A DNA stretch of 64,000 nucleotides, from NCBI GenBank assembly GCA_019914945.1, contig CM034101.1, forward strand, positions 13,155,188-13,219,187, in the 5' to 3' direction. Position numbers and translations under genes: made by a program. This document shows positions 26,861 to 37,788 of the stretch, one piece after another (positions within the stretch are counted from its first letter, which is position 1; every line of letters starts with the position of its first letter). The notes under the pieces were generated by a model. It saw only the letters and a program-made list of their open reading frames with translations. It searched no databases and had not been told where the DNA came from. The stretch comes from Typha latifolia. Its lineage: Eukaryota; Streptophyta; Magnoliopsida; Poales; Typhaceae.

Positions 26861-27356
26861 TAGAACTTTTTTAGAGTCATAACAGATGTCATTCTGACCA
26901 AAACAATCACCCTTCCACACAATATTAAGCCAACAAAGGAGGCCCCCTAACGCAAGTGTGGGGTGAGTAACCTTATTATGGGATCTGATAAGCACCAAAG
27001 GAATAGAAATAGTGACAAACCAATGTACAGAGGCGAACAATATTAGAAATAATATCAAAGGGATAAGCGATTATTTCTTGAACACCCATGTCCAAGCATT
27101 ACAAGCTTTCCAAATAGCCGAAATGAGAGAAAAACGAAGACCAACTTCTTTTAAGGAGAGTTCTTTGCTCTAAAGCAAGAGCCACTAATCATGGTGAGAG
27201 GGGATAAGATCAATCTAAGGCTGAGCGAACTAACAATCCGACTGCATGGGCATAGTGCACCTAAAAGTAGGTGGTTATCAAGTTTCCCATAGAAGAGTTG
27301 CAGATCTAATAGATCGAGTCTATTTATTTTTTAATTAATTTATACGTATTTCTTAT

Positions 27357-27508
27357 GTAAGTCTTTAAGAAAAATTTAATTAAGTCATGTAAGTTACTAA
27401 GGTAAATCCAATTAAATCATGTAAGTTATTAGGGCAAGTCTAATTAAGTCTTATAAGCCTCTAAGGTAAGTTCTAGTTCGAATCCTATAAGCCTTTAAGA
27501 CTAGTCTG
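27357..27508. repeat. Degenerate tandem repeat, about 33 bp x 4.5
   Basis: Units begin GTAAGTTACTAAGGTAA (or ATAAGCCTCTAAGGTAA) and continue with a variable TCYAATTAARTCAT. Five successive starts can be read between 27357 and 27508. Confidence 0.6.
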
Positions 27509-28049
27509 AGTAGGACTCATTATACATGACATCTATATATAAAAAGACTAGACTTTTTTATTTGATAATCGAAGCATCCAAATATTGAGAAATAATTAAT
27601 TTAGTTATTTTAATATTATTACCACATTTACCATTTTATCGTAGCTATTAGATTATCTTTATTTTAATAATAGTAGATCATAACCGTATAACCCTTCCAA
27701 GCACCCAAACTCTAGCCACTGTCCTCCGCCATGAGCCACCCTACTATATGACCATCCACCACCACCCTTAGCTATCCGCTAGCCTTCAACAATCGTCGCA
27801 ACTTCGAATATTTATTGATATACCTCATTTTAACTTTCCTCCACTATTTTATTTATCTTTTCATCATGACATCTATTTATGTGAAACCAAAACCATTAAA
27901 ACTTTAACTTTGGAGGCTACCATCATATAAATTTTTATAAGTTTTCTATGTCTAGATCAGTCCATATTTGATCGGTAACAAAAGGCTCTAGAAAATATTT
28001 TTACTACATTTGAGAAGAGGAGGGCAAAGTAAGAGAAGATAAAAAGATT

Positions 28050-28780
28050 TTTGGTTTGGCTTGAGCACGGCTCGGATGAAACTCAGGCATGACTTGGATC
28101 AGCTCAAGATGAGTGATGCCTGATTTTAAAGGTCGATTTGAATTTTCAACTCATGCTCGGCTCCATAGAGTCAATAGGCTTGTTTACACTATATTTTATA
28201 TTGGTAGCCTGGTAGCCGCGTGGTTTAATGTGGGTGGGTGGTTTAATGTGGGGTCGGATGAATCAAAGATGCGTCGTGTCAAGGTAAGGGTGTGGGTAGA
28301 CTAGCTATGGATTTTATCACATCAATCCTCTCAATTGCCTCTTTTTTCTGAGGCTTCTTCTAGCTATTTATTTAATCATGGACAGATTAAACAAATGAGG
28401 AACAAATTTTTTCAAATAATACCTCAAATAATATGAAAGAATTAGTTGGGGATTAAAGAACCTTGCAAATTGGCCCATAAAGCTGTCAAACATGCTTAAC
28501 AAATTCTCCTCCGATCTCTCTCTGTCAACCTCATCATCTAGCCTCCTCCTACTCTTTCTACAAGTTGCCACAGCTGCAACTGACTCTTCAGCCTTCTTCG
28601 ATTTTCTCCTCCTTCGATAAACTGTAACTGCTGCCTCCTCCTCCAACTAAACTCCAACTCGAGTTTGGCTTAACTTGAGCTCAACTTAATTTGAGCTGAG
28701 CTAAAATACTAGAATTAAAATTAATTTCGAGCCAAGCCTAAGCTAAGTAGTTCGCTCATTTACACCCGTAAAAGAAATTT
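28050..28780. repeat. Repeat rich in GCTCG/GAGCT words, with a short open frame on the minus strand
   Basis: Both sides carry words such as GGCTTGAGCACGGCTCGG (left) and TTGAGCTCAACTTAATTTGAG (right). They end near 'GCTCATTTACACCCGTA', like known plant non-autonomous elements. Inside, a minus-strand frame (28646-28368) is basic and serine-arginine rich, then hydrophobic. It starts with TTG after a stop and has no early ATG, so I treat it as a captured or chance fragment. Confidence 0.4.
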
Positions 28781-29362
28781 GTGGAAGAATGTGAAATGAA
28801 ATATTGAAAGAGAGAAGAAAAAATTCAACAATTGGTTGCAGACTGTGGAATAAGATTAGGCATTCAAGATTCTTACTGATTTAAGGAGATATATGAGCCA
28901 TTAAATCTTAGATCAAATATATATATATATAAATTCAAGTTTATTCAGCCAAGTTAGAGTAAGCAGGCTCTACTACATATCAAAATTAATTTTGGGCTCA
29001 AATCGAACCCTAAATCAACATTTAAAACTTAATATGAGAGGATTAAATAGTGGTAGACTATAGAGTTTGCCCTTCATGTTCTCTGAGATCCACAAATTCG
29101 TCATGACAGTTCACATAAAGTTCTACCTCGTAATAAAGTGAGCACCCTTAATACAGCAAAATAAATGATTAAGCAACTAATTACAAAAACAGAGTAAGAA
29201 CTAGGTAACTGGAAATATTATTATCCACGAAATAAGATCACAAAGTGACATGCATGAAGATCTCTATCATCAAAGAAGGCCAATATAAAGCAAACCTAAG
29301 AGAGTTATAAATAGTCATACAAACATCTATTCTTACTACATCTTATTATTATTTTTTTCTCG

Positions 29363-30977
29363 TTACCTGGCACAGTACTCAAACAAACTCCCATCAAAGC
29401 ATCGTCTTATGGCCTCCCTGGATAAGTATCCATCCTCATCTCTTGCCAGGGCATATAAAAGGAGCCATTCCAACTTAGAAGCAATCCTTTATAACATCAC
29501 ACAAAGTTAAACCATTAGTAACAAGTGAAAGTGAAATTAATTGATTAGTAATGAAGTGGCAGAGACTTGGAGGTAATTAATTACCATCCAAAGAAATCGT
29601 ATGCAAATCTACTGCCTTGCGTCATTTGCCATAGCTCTCTAAATGTGAGCTTATCTGGTGATGTACGTGCATACTTGCTGAACATGGACTCAAAATTAAC
29701 AGGCATAAACCTGCAACCAAAATGGTGAAATTAGAAGCTATTTAATATATTTGTTTAACATAATTGCCACTAAACCTTCTCAAATATTTTAATTATGATT
29801 CTTCAAAATATCATAATTGCCGTCAAAATTATTAAACTTGTTTTAGAAAATCATTCCCTCAGTTAAATTCTATATTAAATCTAACTAGTTAAAACTAATC
29901 TTAAATTTAAGAAACAGTATATAAATTATCTAAAACGGTTTAGAAACTATTTAATGTTTTATTAGAAAATAGAAGCTATCTAATATTACTTGATATAATA
30001 AAAATAATTTATTTGTTGTAAGAAAAATAAATATGTCCTACACTCTCTAAACTTAAAAAGAATAAATTAGTAATTTAACTACATTTTAAACTTTTTATAC
30101 CATCATTCTGACATTTTAAAGACCAGTGAGAACTTGGTCTATTGTTAATTTTCAGTGGAAATTATGTAAAAAAAACCCTGAATTTTATTTGTTATTGGAT
30201 GCTAAACTCACCTGCCCTCTGTGTCATAAGATCCGGAGTCACTCCCATGCTTAGCTTTGTGAATATTATGAACGTATATTGGAAATAATGGATTCGGTAT
30301 CCACCCCTTCAAAAGAAAATTTAACATTGTAAGTTCATGGATATATATATATATATATATAGCACAAAATTAAATAAAATAATTAAAATTTACTTACTGG
30401 TAGAGTTGCATAACTCATAGATCCATTTACGAGTACTGTTATAATAAGAGATATAATCACATTGAATCCAATAGCACGAGCTCCTAGAATTGAATAACAA
30501 AGTTTAGTTTCATCAAATAAAAATTTAAGTGGTATATTATGTGGAAATTACATTATACCTGCATAAGTCTCCCAAGGGTAGATGATGCCATTGTCATCTC
30601 GATCAAAGAAAGCTACATGCTGCTGAAGAACACTTAGATGGTAATGCTTGTGATCTTTAGTTCCTTCCGGGTGATACACATCTGGTGCTATTAAACCTCT
30701 AGCCAAGTCTGAAGAATTCAATTGACTGGATAAATACTACTTTGAGAAAAGAGGATTTAACTTGTAAATATACAAAAGGGGAGGCGGTTTTTCGTAAAAA
30801 CAATATTAGAATTTTGGTGCGTTATTTGCAAGAAGAACCCAATAAAGTCACAAATTAGCATGTAGCTATCTCACAAGGCTTAGGAAGTCGGTCCTCAAGG
30901 TCTCCTCTCACCGGCCGAGCTGCCGTCACCGGCGCGCGCAGCGCAATCGAGGACACGGCGTCTTTAGCTTCGGTCAT
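29363..30977 (-). CDS. PXG: Caleosin / peroxygenase, tandem copy A
   Basis: Six minus-strand exons: 30977-30875, 30708-30559, 30483-30398, 30306-30212, 29710-29585, 29486-29363; 227 aa. Caleosins are haem-containing, calcium-binding peroxygenases that oxidise unsaturated fatty acids on lipid droplets or ER membranes. The N-terminal part reads [20 protein letters not shown]. His65 lies just before a canonical EF-hand loop ([12 protein letters not shown], 70-81). A hydrophobic hairpin (about 86-112) is followed by the proline-knot region [10 protein letters not shown] (113-122), then [12 protein letters not shown] with the second conserved His (129). The usual knot has PSP where this copy has PNP. 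The C-terminal [18 protein letters not shown] is 9 residues shorter than in copy B. Exons 1-5 have the same lengths as copy B, showing tandem duplication. One acceptor (TTATAAAG|GA, exon 6) is weak but is the only one that keeps frame. Confidence 0.93.
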
Positions 30978-30979
30978 CT

Positions 30980-30998
30980 CTTCTTCTTCTTCTTCTTG
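30980..30998 (-). repeat. (GAA)6 tract in the 5' leader of caleosin A
   Basis: Purine triplet repeat, read on the minus strand, directly before the start codon of copy A. It sits where copy B has its much longer (GA)n tract. Confidence 0.8.
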
Positions 30999-31044
30999 GA
31001 ATATATCAAACTCTCCAATGAGTCTAAACAATGCAAACTTGAGG

Positions 31045-31181
31045 TATATATACTTATTGGGCTTTTCTACTAAATGGGAGGAGCCTACATCTGTAGCTAA
31101 CACCACGAGACACGGACGCACAGGTGATTCACTACGTGTACCCTTGCATGGTAACGACCATTGAACCTGATGCCACGTGGC
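31045..31181 (-). promoter_or_regulatory. Caleosin A promoter: TATA box and palindromic G-box/ABRE
   Basis: TATATATA (31052-31045) lies about 70 bp before the start codon. GCCACGTGGC (31172-31181) lies about 200 bp before it. ACGTGGC is the ABA-response element core; many plant caleosins are known to be induced by ABA, drought or salt. Use here is inferred. Confidence 0.6.
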
Positions 31182-31504
31182 CTTCGAGATTGTTGTCCCG
31201 AGTCCATAATTTCCATTGGCGTTGATCTGGCAACTGGCTCCAATGGCCTTTTACTGTGCCATGAGTTAATAATTTTCGCTGTCACATGAATCGCAGCGTA
31301 TGATATTTGCACCTAAACAGGAACATTCTATCAAAGAAACAGGGTAGCTAGCCAAGCTTATCTCCTTTATAGGAAGAGGGTATATAAATATATATAAATA
31401 TAACTGCATGTCTCATATGCCCCTTACAACTCCGTCATCACCATTCACATTCATCTAGTAGTACATCATCCCATTACTTATATATGTTTATTAATAGTTT
31501 AGAC

Positions 31505-32851
31505 TTAGTACATCTTGTCGAACGCTTGACGCTGATGAGCGACGTAGTAGAACAAACTGCCATCAAAGCAACGCCTGATGGCCTCTCTTGGTAGGAATCC
31601 TTCCTCATCTCTTGCAAGCACGTATAACACTATCCACTCCAACTTATTTCCAGCCCTGTACGCAAACATTTTGACATGCATACTTAAAAGACTGGCAGCA
31701 GCTAAAGATGACATCAATATACTATACCTAAGATGTAGTTTAGTATTTAATCTCACCATCCAAAGAAGTCATAAGCCAGTCGGTTCCCTTCGGTCATTCG
31801 CCACATCTCCACAAATGTGAGCCTATCCGGCACTGTGTGTGCATACTTACTGAAGATGTTCTCTAAATTTACAGGAACATACCTGAAAGAAAAAAAAACA
31901 ACGTTTATATTAGGAAGAGCTAAAAGTTTAAATCTATGATGCAACTTTGTGTAGAAGATTAAAAGTTTGAGAGTTGTACGATTAATTAATTACCTGCCCT
32001 CGGTGTCATAAGTTCCTGAGTCGCTGCCATGCTTAGCTCTGTGAATGTTGCGAATATATATTGGAAAGAATGGAGATGGAATTACACTCTGGAGTAATTA
32101 ATATTGGAAGTTAATTTTCAAACTATATAACTTTTTTTAATCAAATGAAGTGTATAATTTAACTAACTGGTAGCGTTGGGTAGCTCAGAGCTCCATTGAT
32201 CAGTATGGCCATGATCAAAGATAATATCACATTGAAACCAAGCGCTCTAAAGCCTGCAATTAATTACTCGTCCATCACCATTAGAGAGGTGTAAATTATC
32301 ATAGTAATTAGCTCATACAGAATACTCGAAGCATGCATAATTGCAGATTCTATTTTCTTGACAGAAATACCTCCTAAAGGGCATTTTTTGTCAGAAAATA
32401 TATACCTACGGTGGAAGATGATTTAATTTTTCGAAACATAACCTGAAAGGACTAAATTTGCAAACTTACCTGCAAAAGTTTCCCAAGGGTAAATAACGCC
32501 ATTATCATCTAAATCAAAGAAGGCCACATGTTGCTGAAGAACACTCATCTGGTGATGACTGTGCTCTCTTGATCCTTCAGGATGATACACATCGGGTGCA
32601 GCTAAACCTCTAGCCAAATCTGAGACAATTAATAAATAAGCATACATGCAGGTCACAAAGCATAGTACTCTTACATCTACAATAATATAAAAACAACGAC
32701 CATTTAAGTAGTTCAGTTTATTAAATGATAAGAATTGCATGTACTCACAAGGCTTAGGAATGTGCTTCTCCAAGTCTGCTCTAACTGGCCGGTCCGCTGT
32801 CACCGGCGCCTGTTCTGCGACTGCTGATATAGCATCCTTGGCATCCGTCAT
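31505..32851 (-). CDS. PXG: Caleosin / peroxygenase, tandem copy B
   Basis: Six minus-strand exons: 32851-32749, 32619-32470, 32253-32168, 32088-31994, 31882-31757, 31655-31505; 236 aa, usual for the long form of the family. The protein starts [16 protein letters not shown], then [16 protein letters not shown]. His65 precedes a canonical EF-hand loop ([12 protein letters not shown], 70-81). A hydrophobic stretch covers 86-112. The proline knot [10 protein letters not shown] (113-122) matches PX3PSPX2P exactly, and [13 protein letters not shown] carries the second haem-associated His (129). The C-terminus reads [12 protein letters not shown] and then ends DKMY. All splice junctions are GT-AG with phases 1, 1, 0, 2, 2, the same as copy A 0.5 kb downstream. 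The role is peroxygenase activity on fatty-acid hydroperoxides at lipid-droplet or ER membranes, with likely stress signalling. The leader holds a very long (GA)n tract ending 15 bp before the ATG. Confidence 0.95.
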
Positions 32852-32863
32852 AGCTTCTTCTTA

Positions 32864-32990
<127 letters not shown>

Positions 32991-33047
32991 TTCTTCTTCT
33001 CTTGCAATTATACAGGGCTCTCAAATGCAAGAGAATGGAATAGTTGC

Positions 33048-33053
33048 TATATA
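33048..33053 (-). promoter_or_regulatory. Candidate TATA box of caleosin B
   Basis: ATATATAG in the minus sense, about 200 bp before the start codon and just upstream of the (GA)n tract. The tract would therefore lie in the transcribed leader. Confidence 0.45.
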
Positions 33054-33747
33054 TGCAAGTAAGCGAGGAGAAGGTTAAGCGTTAAAGAGAGCTCTATGAA
33101 CTTTTTAAGCCACGAGTCAGCATACACCTAACACGTTAGCTGGTATGAGAGTGGAAGCCGTTACAAGAAATTGGAGTGTTGTCCCTGCTGTCAAGTTCTT
33201 TCTCATAGTATGCTATCGGCAGCAATTAATGTTTGGCATGGAACCCGTGCTGCATTTGAACCTGACTTTGGTTCGGTGCAAGTTTGCAGGTTCCAAGCAT
33301 AACTTCTACTTGCATAACAGAGATTATATATGCTTGATATACATGGATTTTTTCTGTATATAATGAACTCTAAATGGAAGGAAACCCTAATAATAATCTC
33401 TCTAAGGATTTTAACTATATCTGTATATCTTCCTTGGAACTCTAAATGGAAGGAAGTACAAAGATCGTGAATTCAACTACATAAACTCCTTCGTAAGATC
33501 TCAAAAAATAAGTTCTATGATCCTGTCTTATTCTTCATACTGAAAAGAAGATGACTAGTTCTCGTGGACCTTGTTGTTGTTGCGCTGGCCAGGATGAAGA
33601 TGAGCATGTATTAGTTTAGGTTGTTAGGAGAGTAGTTTACTTGTCTGGAATCCAGTTGAATAAATTTAAACAACTGAAGGATCCTATTTAAGTTGTTCGC
33701 ACAATTCTAAATAAGTAACTCTTTAATTTGGAAACTGCTTTAGGTTG

Positions 33748-33870
33748 TTGATCTATTTATGAAAGCCAAAGCCAAAGCCAATGAGAAGTTGATCTATTTA
33801 TGTAAGCTAAAGCCAAAGCCAATGAGAAGTTGATCTATTTATGTAAGCCAAAGCCAAAGCCAATGGGAAG
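33748..33870 (+). repeat. 41-bp minisatellite, three copies, upstream of defensin-like copy 1
   Basis: Units start TTGATCTATTTATG at 33748, 33789 and 33830 and end with CCAATGAGAAG (third: CCAATGGGAAG). The other array units have a single copy of this segment. Confidence 0.9.
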
Positions 33871-34003
33871 TCACAACGAATATCCTGTTGGTTTCAACTT
33901 GAAAAGAGGCCTTGACAACTTTGAATTTGCCAATACTATATAAAGTCCTAGTATCTATAAATAGGAGATAAAAAAGAATGTCCTATTTCATAATGAATTC
34001 AAC

Positions 34004-34011
34004 TATATATA
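34004..34011 (+). promoter_or_regulatory. TATA box, defensin-like copy 1
   Basis: TATATATA inside the conserved block ATTCAACTATATATAGTCC, about 78 bp before the ATG. Confidence 0.65.
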
Positions 34012-34081
34012 GTCCTTCGAAAGATCTCGAAAAATAAGAGTAAGATTGACCAAGGTGAAAAAGGAGACTAAACAATAAAAA

Positions 34082-34459
34082 ATGTCTAGAGCTGGAGTTG
34101 CAGTTTTCCTGATCATATGTTTTATGATAAGTATAGCAAGTAAGTTATCTGAAATCTTTCAAATTATATTTGTGTTCGTGTGTGTGCTTTTTTTTTGTTC
34201 TTCTACATATTATTCAACTATTTATGTACATATGCATATATGGTTTTATGTCTTATTTTATTTATTGGTTATTTGGTTAGGTCCTTGTGCTGCAGTTGAA
34301 TGCTGCACTGACTATCATGACTGGGGTGACAACAATCAAATGCATCATTGCGTAGGTAGTACAGATAATAGTACGTGCAATTCATGGTGCGCAGCGTCGT
34401 GCAGCGGAGGAATGTGCAAACCACGTGGATCATTGCATTATTGTCATTGCTTTTGTTAA
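34082..34459 (+). CDS. Defensin-like secreted cysteine-rich peptide, array copy 1
   Basis: Exon 1 is 34082-34139 and exon 2 is 34281-34459; donor GCAA|GTAAGT, acceptor TTGGTTAG|GT, phase 1; 78 aa. Residues 1-20 form a signal peptide (MSRAGVAVFLIICFMISIAS), so the product should enter the secretory pathway. The mature part of about 58 aa has 11 cysteines: PC, CC, HHC, TC, WC, SC, MC and a final CHCFC. CNSWC (CxxxC), GGMC (GxC) and CHC (CxC) fit the cysteine-stabilised alpha-beta motif and gamma-core of plant defensin-like proteins. A phase-1 intron right after the signal peptide is also typical. An N-glycosylation sequon (NST) is present. Most distinctive residues in the array: Glu before CC, AAS between Cys 6 and 7, CKPRG and Phe before the last Cys. 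The 141-bp intron is open in frame. Family assignment rests on pattern; targets and function are unknown. Confidence 0.88.
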   Translation: MSRAGVAVFLIICFMISIASKLSEIFQIIFVFVCVLFFCSSTYYSTIYVHMHIWFYVLFYLLVIWLGPCAAVECCTDYHDWGDNNQMHHCVGSTDNSTCNSWCAASCSGGMCKPRGSLHYCHCFC

Positions 34460-34469
34460 TGTACTTCTC

Positions 34470-34503
34470 TTACCTTGATTGAAATGAAATCAAGGGTAAT
34501 AAA
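34470..34503 (+). terminator. Conserved 3' hairpin and poly(A) signal, copy 1
   Basis: CTTGATT (34474-34480) pairs with AATCAAG (34488-34494), extended by TTAC/GGTAA. AATAAA follows at about 34498. About 11 bp after the stop codon. Confidence 0.6.
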
Positions 34504-35030
34504 ATTATTAAACAAAAATAAGTGGATCGAGCTAGGTTTGATGACATTTGCATATGTCCAATCCTACTTAACACATTAATATGTGTTTTATTTTATAGCA
34601 AATGTATGCTACATATTTAATACAAATCATAACTATCTACTGTATTAGACCATTTGGTCTACCTTGAGCCTTTTCTTATGTGACATTAAGCCGAACTTAA
34701 TCAAAATAACCTAGAGCAAAGAGTTCCACTTGAGCCTCTCCAAAATTGGGTTTAGAATTAGGAACGATAAAAACCCAATCCAATATGTTGTTTCCTTAGC
34801 TTTACTATAAAATCTTGGGACATTTTGGTGATAGCCTAACAGTAGCCACGAACCCTGACTGGAGTGAGTACTGAGCCTTAGAGTGTGCACACTTGGCAAT
34901 CCTACGCTTGGGTGAGTCTCAAAATCTCTGGAAGCGGTGTGCATCGACCTTAAAGGGTGCACACCAATGATTCTTCTTATTGAAGGGTACGCACCGGGTG
35001 TGCACCAACATAAACTTGGAGCATAATTTA

Positions 35031-36629
35031 CTGGCTGAGGGTGTGGGTTGTGTAGTTGGACTTCTCCAGCCTAGGGGTGGTCTTGGCTGAAGGAGGCAAT
35101 GGAGATGAAGGGTTGTGGAGGTGGTATGGGTGAGGTTAGGTTGTATATTGCATAGGTGGTAGAATTGGTGGTGATGATGTTGATTGTAGCAAGGGTGGGG
35201 GTGAGGATGAAGATGTAGATGGTTAACTAACAAAAGAGAAAAATGGAAAGAGGTTTAGTTGACCCGAAGGGACTAGGGGATCAGCAGTCGAAAGAGGAAA
35301 CAAAGACTGAAATCCTATAGGGTGGAAAAGAGGAAACAAAGGGGAGGGAGGGAGGGAGAGAGGATTGATTTGGGTTGGGTATGGTTCAACCCAAGGTAGA
35401 GTAAGTTGGGCTGCTGTCCAACCCAAGTTGGTGGTGGGTTGGCATGCAGCCTAGCCCATATTGGTCGTTGATTGGGTTGCGACTTTGGACCCAACCTTGT
35501 GAGAAGATATAGGTTTTAGACTAGCTGTAGTCCAACCTATTGCTTTGAATTTTGGGCTGGCCTAACTAGATTTATGGTTCTTTAATTAATTTAATTAATT
35601 AATTAAATTATTCTTGTCAACTTGAGCCTTAAATATTAATTATTTTTAGAGGATAGCTATGTTAGTTATAATATTTGTTATAAATCAATAATTAATAAAT
35701 GAGTATGATTTGAGAGTACATCTACTAATTGCTTCTGATGAAAAATTAGTTCTAATTAGAGTTTGATAATCATATTAAACATGCTTTAATATTTCAATAA
35801 TTAATTATTGCCTATTTTATTTGGTTTAAATTGACTATGATTAGGGAAACGATAAATTCGATGATAATTATATTAATAACTCTTAATAAAGTGTCAAAGC
35901 CATTATTATTGTTATACCAATTTTATCTAAATAATAAAAGTTTGAATTCTTAGTGGATCTACCCGAAACTATAACAGTTATTAGTAGAATTATTTAATTA
36001 ATTAATGTCAGATAAATTTGTGCTTATACTTTTATTATGGAGATAGATTTAGTACCATACAATAGTTATTCAATTGCACAGACAAAGCTACTTAACTAGG
36101 AAGGGATGTCAAACAAGTGAATTCTTTATAGTCTAGAAGTAGTATAATATTAAAATGATGTTCTATTTTATGGTCTCATCACATTCATGTCATTCTATTG
36201 TAGATTATTATTTACTAGTTAGCTTTATTATATTCATTTTATTACTTCATAAATATGCATGGATTGTTGGATACATTCCTAGGATATGATAACTTCAATA
36301 TACATGTGATATGGTTTATGATGTTTATCACCTATATTACTATGTAGTTAACTCCTATCTCAGTAGTGCTCATTTACTCGCTTAGTCTACTACTAAGAGA
36401 AGAGTGTATATAGTACATATATTTATAGTAGCTAACATCTGGGGTTACGAGGTCAATACCGAACAATCAGGCACGAAGACTAAACACTGAATGATCTTCA
36501 AACTATGATTGAGAGGTAAAAAAATCTAGTGGTACTCATTGATGTAGGGTTCAACACATTCTTGAGTGGTGGCTCATGTTTCCTACACAGGTGGTGTGAT
36601 AATATTGAGTCGAGGACTCCTATAACCAC
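35031..36629. other. Spacer between array units 1 and 2
   Basis: 35030-35530 is low-complexity, GGT/GGTTGGG rich and probably retroelement-derived. 35560-36050 is very AT-rich with palindromic TTAATTAATT. 36050-36620 shows weak similarity to the block at 41.1-41.6 kb (for example AATCAGGCA and a following GATGTAGGGTT). No gene seen. Confidence 0.45.
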
Positions 36630-37290
36630 ACACATTGTAAACGTTTAAATTTTAAGTATAGAGAAGTAAGTTTAAAGTCATGCCAAACTATATAGAGTAA
36701 TCTGTAATTTACAATGAAGGCAAGTTTTTTTCCTATCTAATATTTACATAAATTTCTATATAGAAGGAAATCCCAATGATAGTACAAGTTTATAAAGATT
36801 TTTAACTATATTTTTATACCTTCCTTAGAAACTCTAAAAGGAAGGAAATGCAAAAGATGGTCCTATTTCATAAGGAATTCAACTATATACACTCCTTTGT
36901 CAGATATAAGAAGATAAGTGTTACCATCCTGTTTAATTTTTCATACTAGAAAGAAGATAACCTGGACCTTGTCGTTGATGCAGTGGCTAGGATGAAGATG
37001 GGCATGTTTTAGGTTGGGTTGTTAGGGGAAGTATTTTACTTGTTCCGATCTAGTTGAATAAATTTAATCGATTTAAGGATCTTAGCGCAAGTCTAAGTAA
37101 GTTATTCTTTAATTTGGAAACTGTTTTAAGTTGTTAATCTATTTATGTAGGCCAAAGCTAAAGCTAAATGGGAAGTCTCATGTTTGTTTCAACTTGAAAG
37201 GAGACCTTGACTACCTTGAATTAGCTAAGTACTAGTATCTATAAATGGAAAGGGATAAAAAAGAATGTACTATTTCATAAGGGATTCAAT

Positions 37291-37298
37291 TATAAATA
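37291..37298 (+). promoter_or_regulatory. TATA box, defensin-like copy 2
   Basis: TATAAATA in the conserved block GATTCAATTATAAATAATCC, 79 bp before the ATG. Confidence 0.65.
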
Positions 37299-37369
37299 AT
37301 CCTTTGTAAGATCTCAAAAAATAAGAGTAAAGATTGACCAAGGTGAAACAGGAGACTAAGCAATAAGAA

Positions 37370-37744
37370 ATGTCTAGAGCTGGAGTTGCAGTTTTCCTGA
37401 TCATATGTTTTATGATAAGTATAGCAAGTAAGTTGTCTGAAATCTTTCAAATTATATTTGTGTTTGTGTGTGCTTTATTTTGTTCTTCTACATGTTACTC
37501 AACTATTTATGTACGTATGCATATATGGTTTTATGTCTTATTTTATTTATTGGTTATTTGGTTAGGTCCTTGTGCTGGAGTTGGATGTTGCACTGACTAT
37601 CATGACTGGGGTGACAATAATCAAATGCATCATTGCGTAGGTAGTACAGATAATAGTACGTGCAATTCATGGTGCTCAACTTCATGCAGAGGAGGGATGT
37701 GCAAAAAAATTGGGTCATTGCACTATTGCCATTGCTATTGTTAA
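37370..37744 (+). CDS. Defensin-like secreted cysteine-rich peptide, array copy 2
   Basis: Exon 1 is 37370-37427, exon 2 is 37566-37744, phase-1 intron of 138 bp; 78 aa. The signal peptide is identical in sequence to copy 1. The mature peptide keeps all 11 cysteines and the NST sequon but has PCAGVGCC at the start, STSCRGG instead of AASCSGG, CKKIG instead of CKPRG, and ends CHCYC. It therefore looks intermediate between copy 1 and copies 3-5: it retains the Met before HHC that those three lack. As in copy 1, the intron length is a multiple of three and contains no stop in frame. An intron-retaining transcript would encode a 124-aa protein. Intact splice sites and TATA box indicate a functional gene. 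Exact role unknown; secreted antimicrobial or signalling activity is inferred from the family. Confidence 0.88.
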   Translation: MSRAGVAVFLIICFMISIASKLSEIFQIIFVFVCALFCSSTCYSTIYVRMHIWFYVLFYLLVIWLGPCAGVGCCTDYHDWGDNNQMHHCVGSTDNSTCNSWCSTSCRGGMCKKIGSLHYCHCYC

Positions 37745-37755
37745 TCTACTTCTCG

Positions 37756-37788
37756 TACCTTGATTGAAATAAAATCGAGTGTAATAAA
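37756..37788 (+). terminator. Conserved 3' hairpin and poly(A) signal, copy 2
   Basis: CTTGATT (37759-37765) faces AATCGAG (37773-37779); the A-to-G change leaves a U-G pair. AATAAA occurs in the loop/right arm and again just after. Confidence 0.6.

Noticed and set aside
28368..28646. Basic, then hydrophobic, minus-strand frame of 92 codons
   Set aside because: No ATG at the start, lies inside a repeat, no recognised domain; kept only as part of the repeat entry.
33748..33870. Possible CRISPR-like array
   Set aside because: Only three contiguous 41-bp units without spacers, in a plant nuclear context; it is a minisatellite.
34919..35426. His- and Pro-rich minus-strand frames
   Set aside because: Low-complexity GGT/GTT-rich spacer DNA; no family signal.
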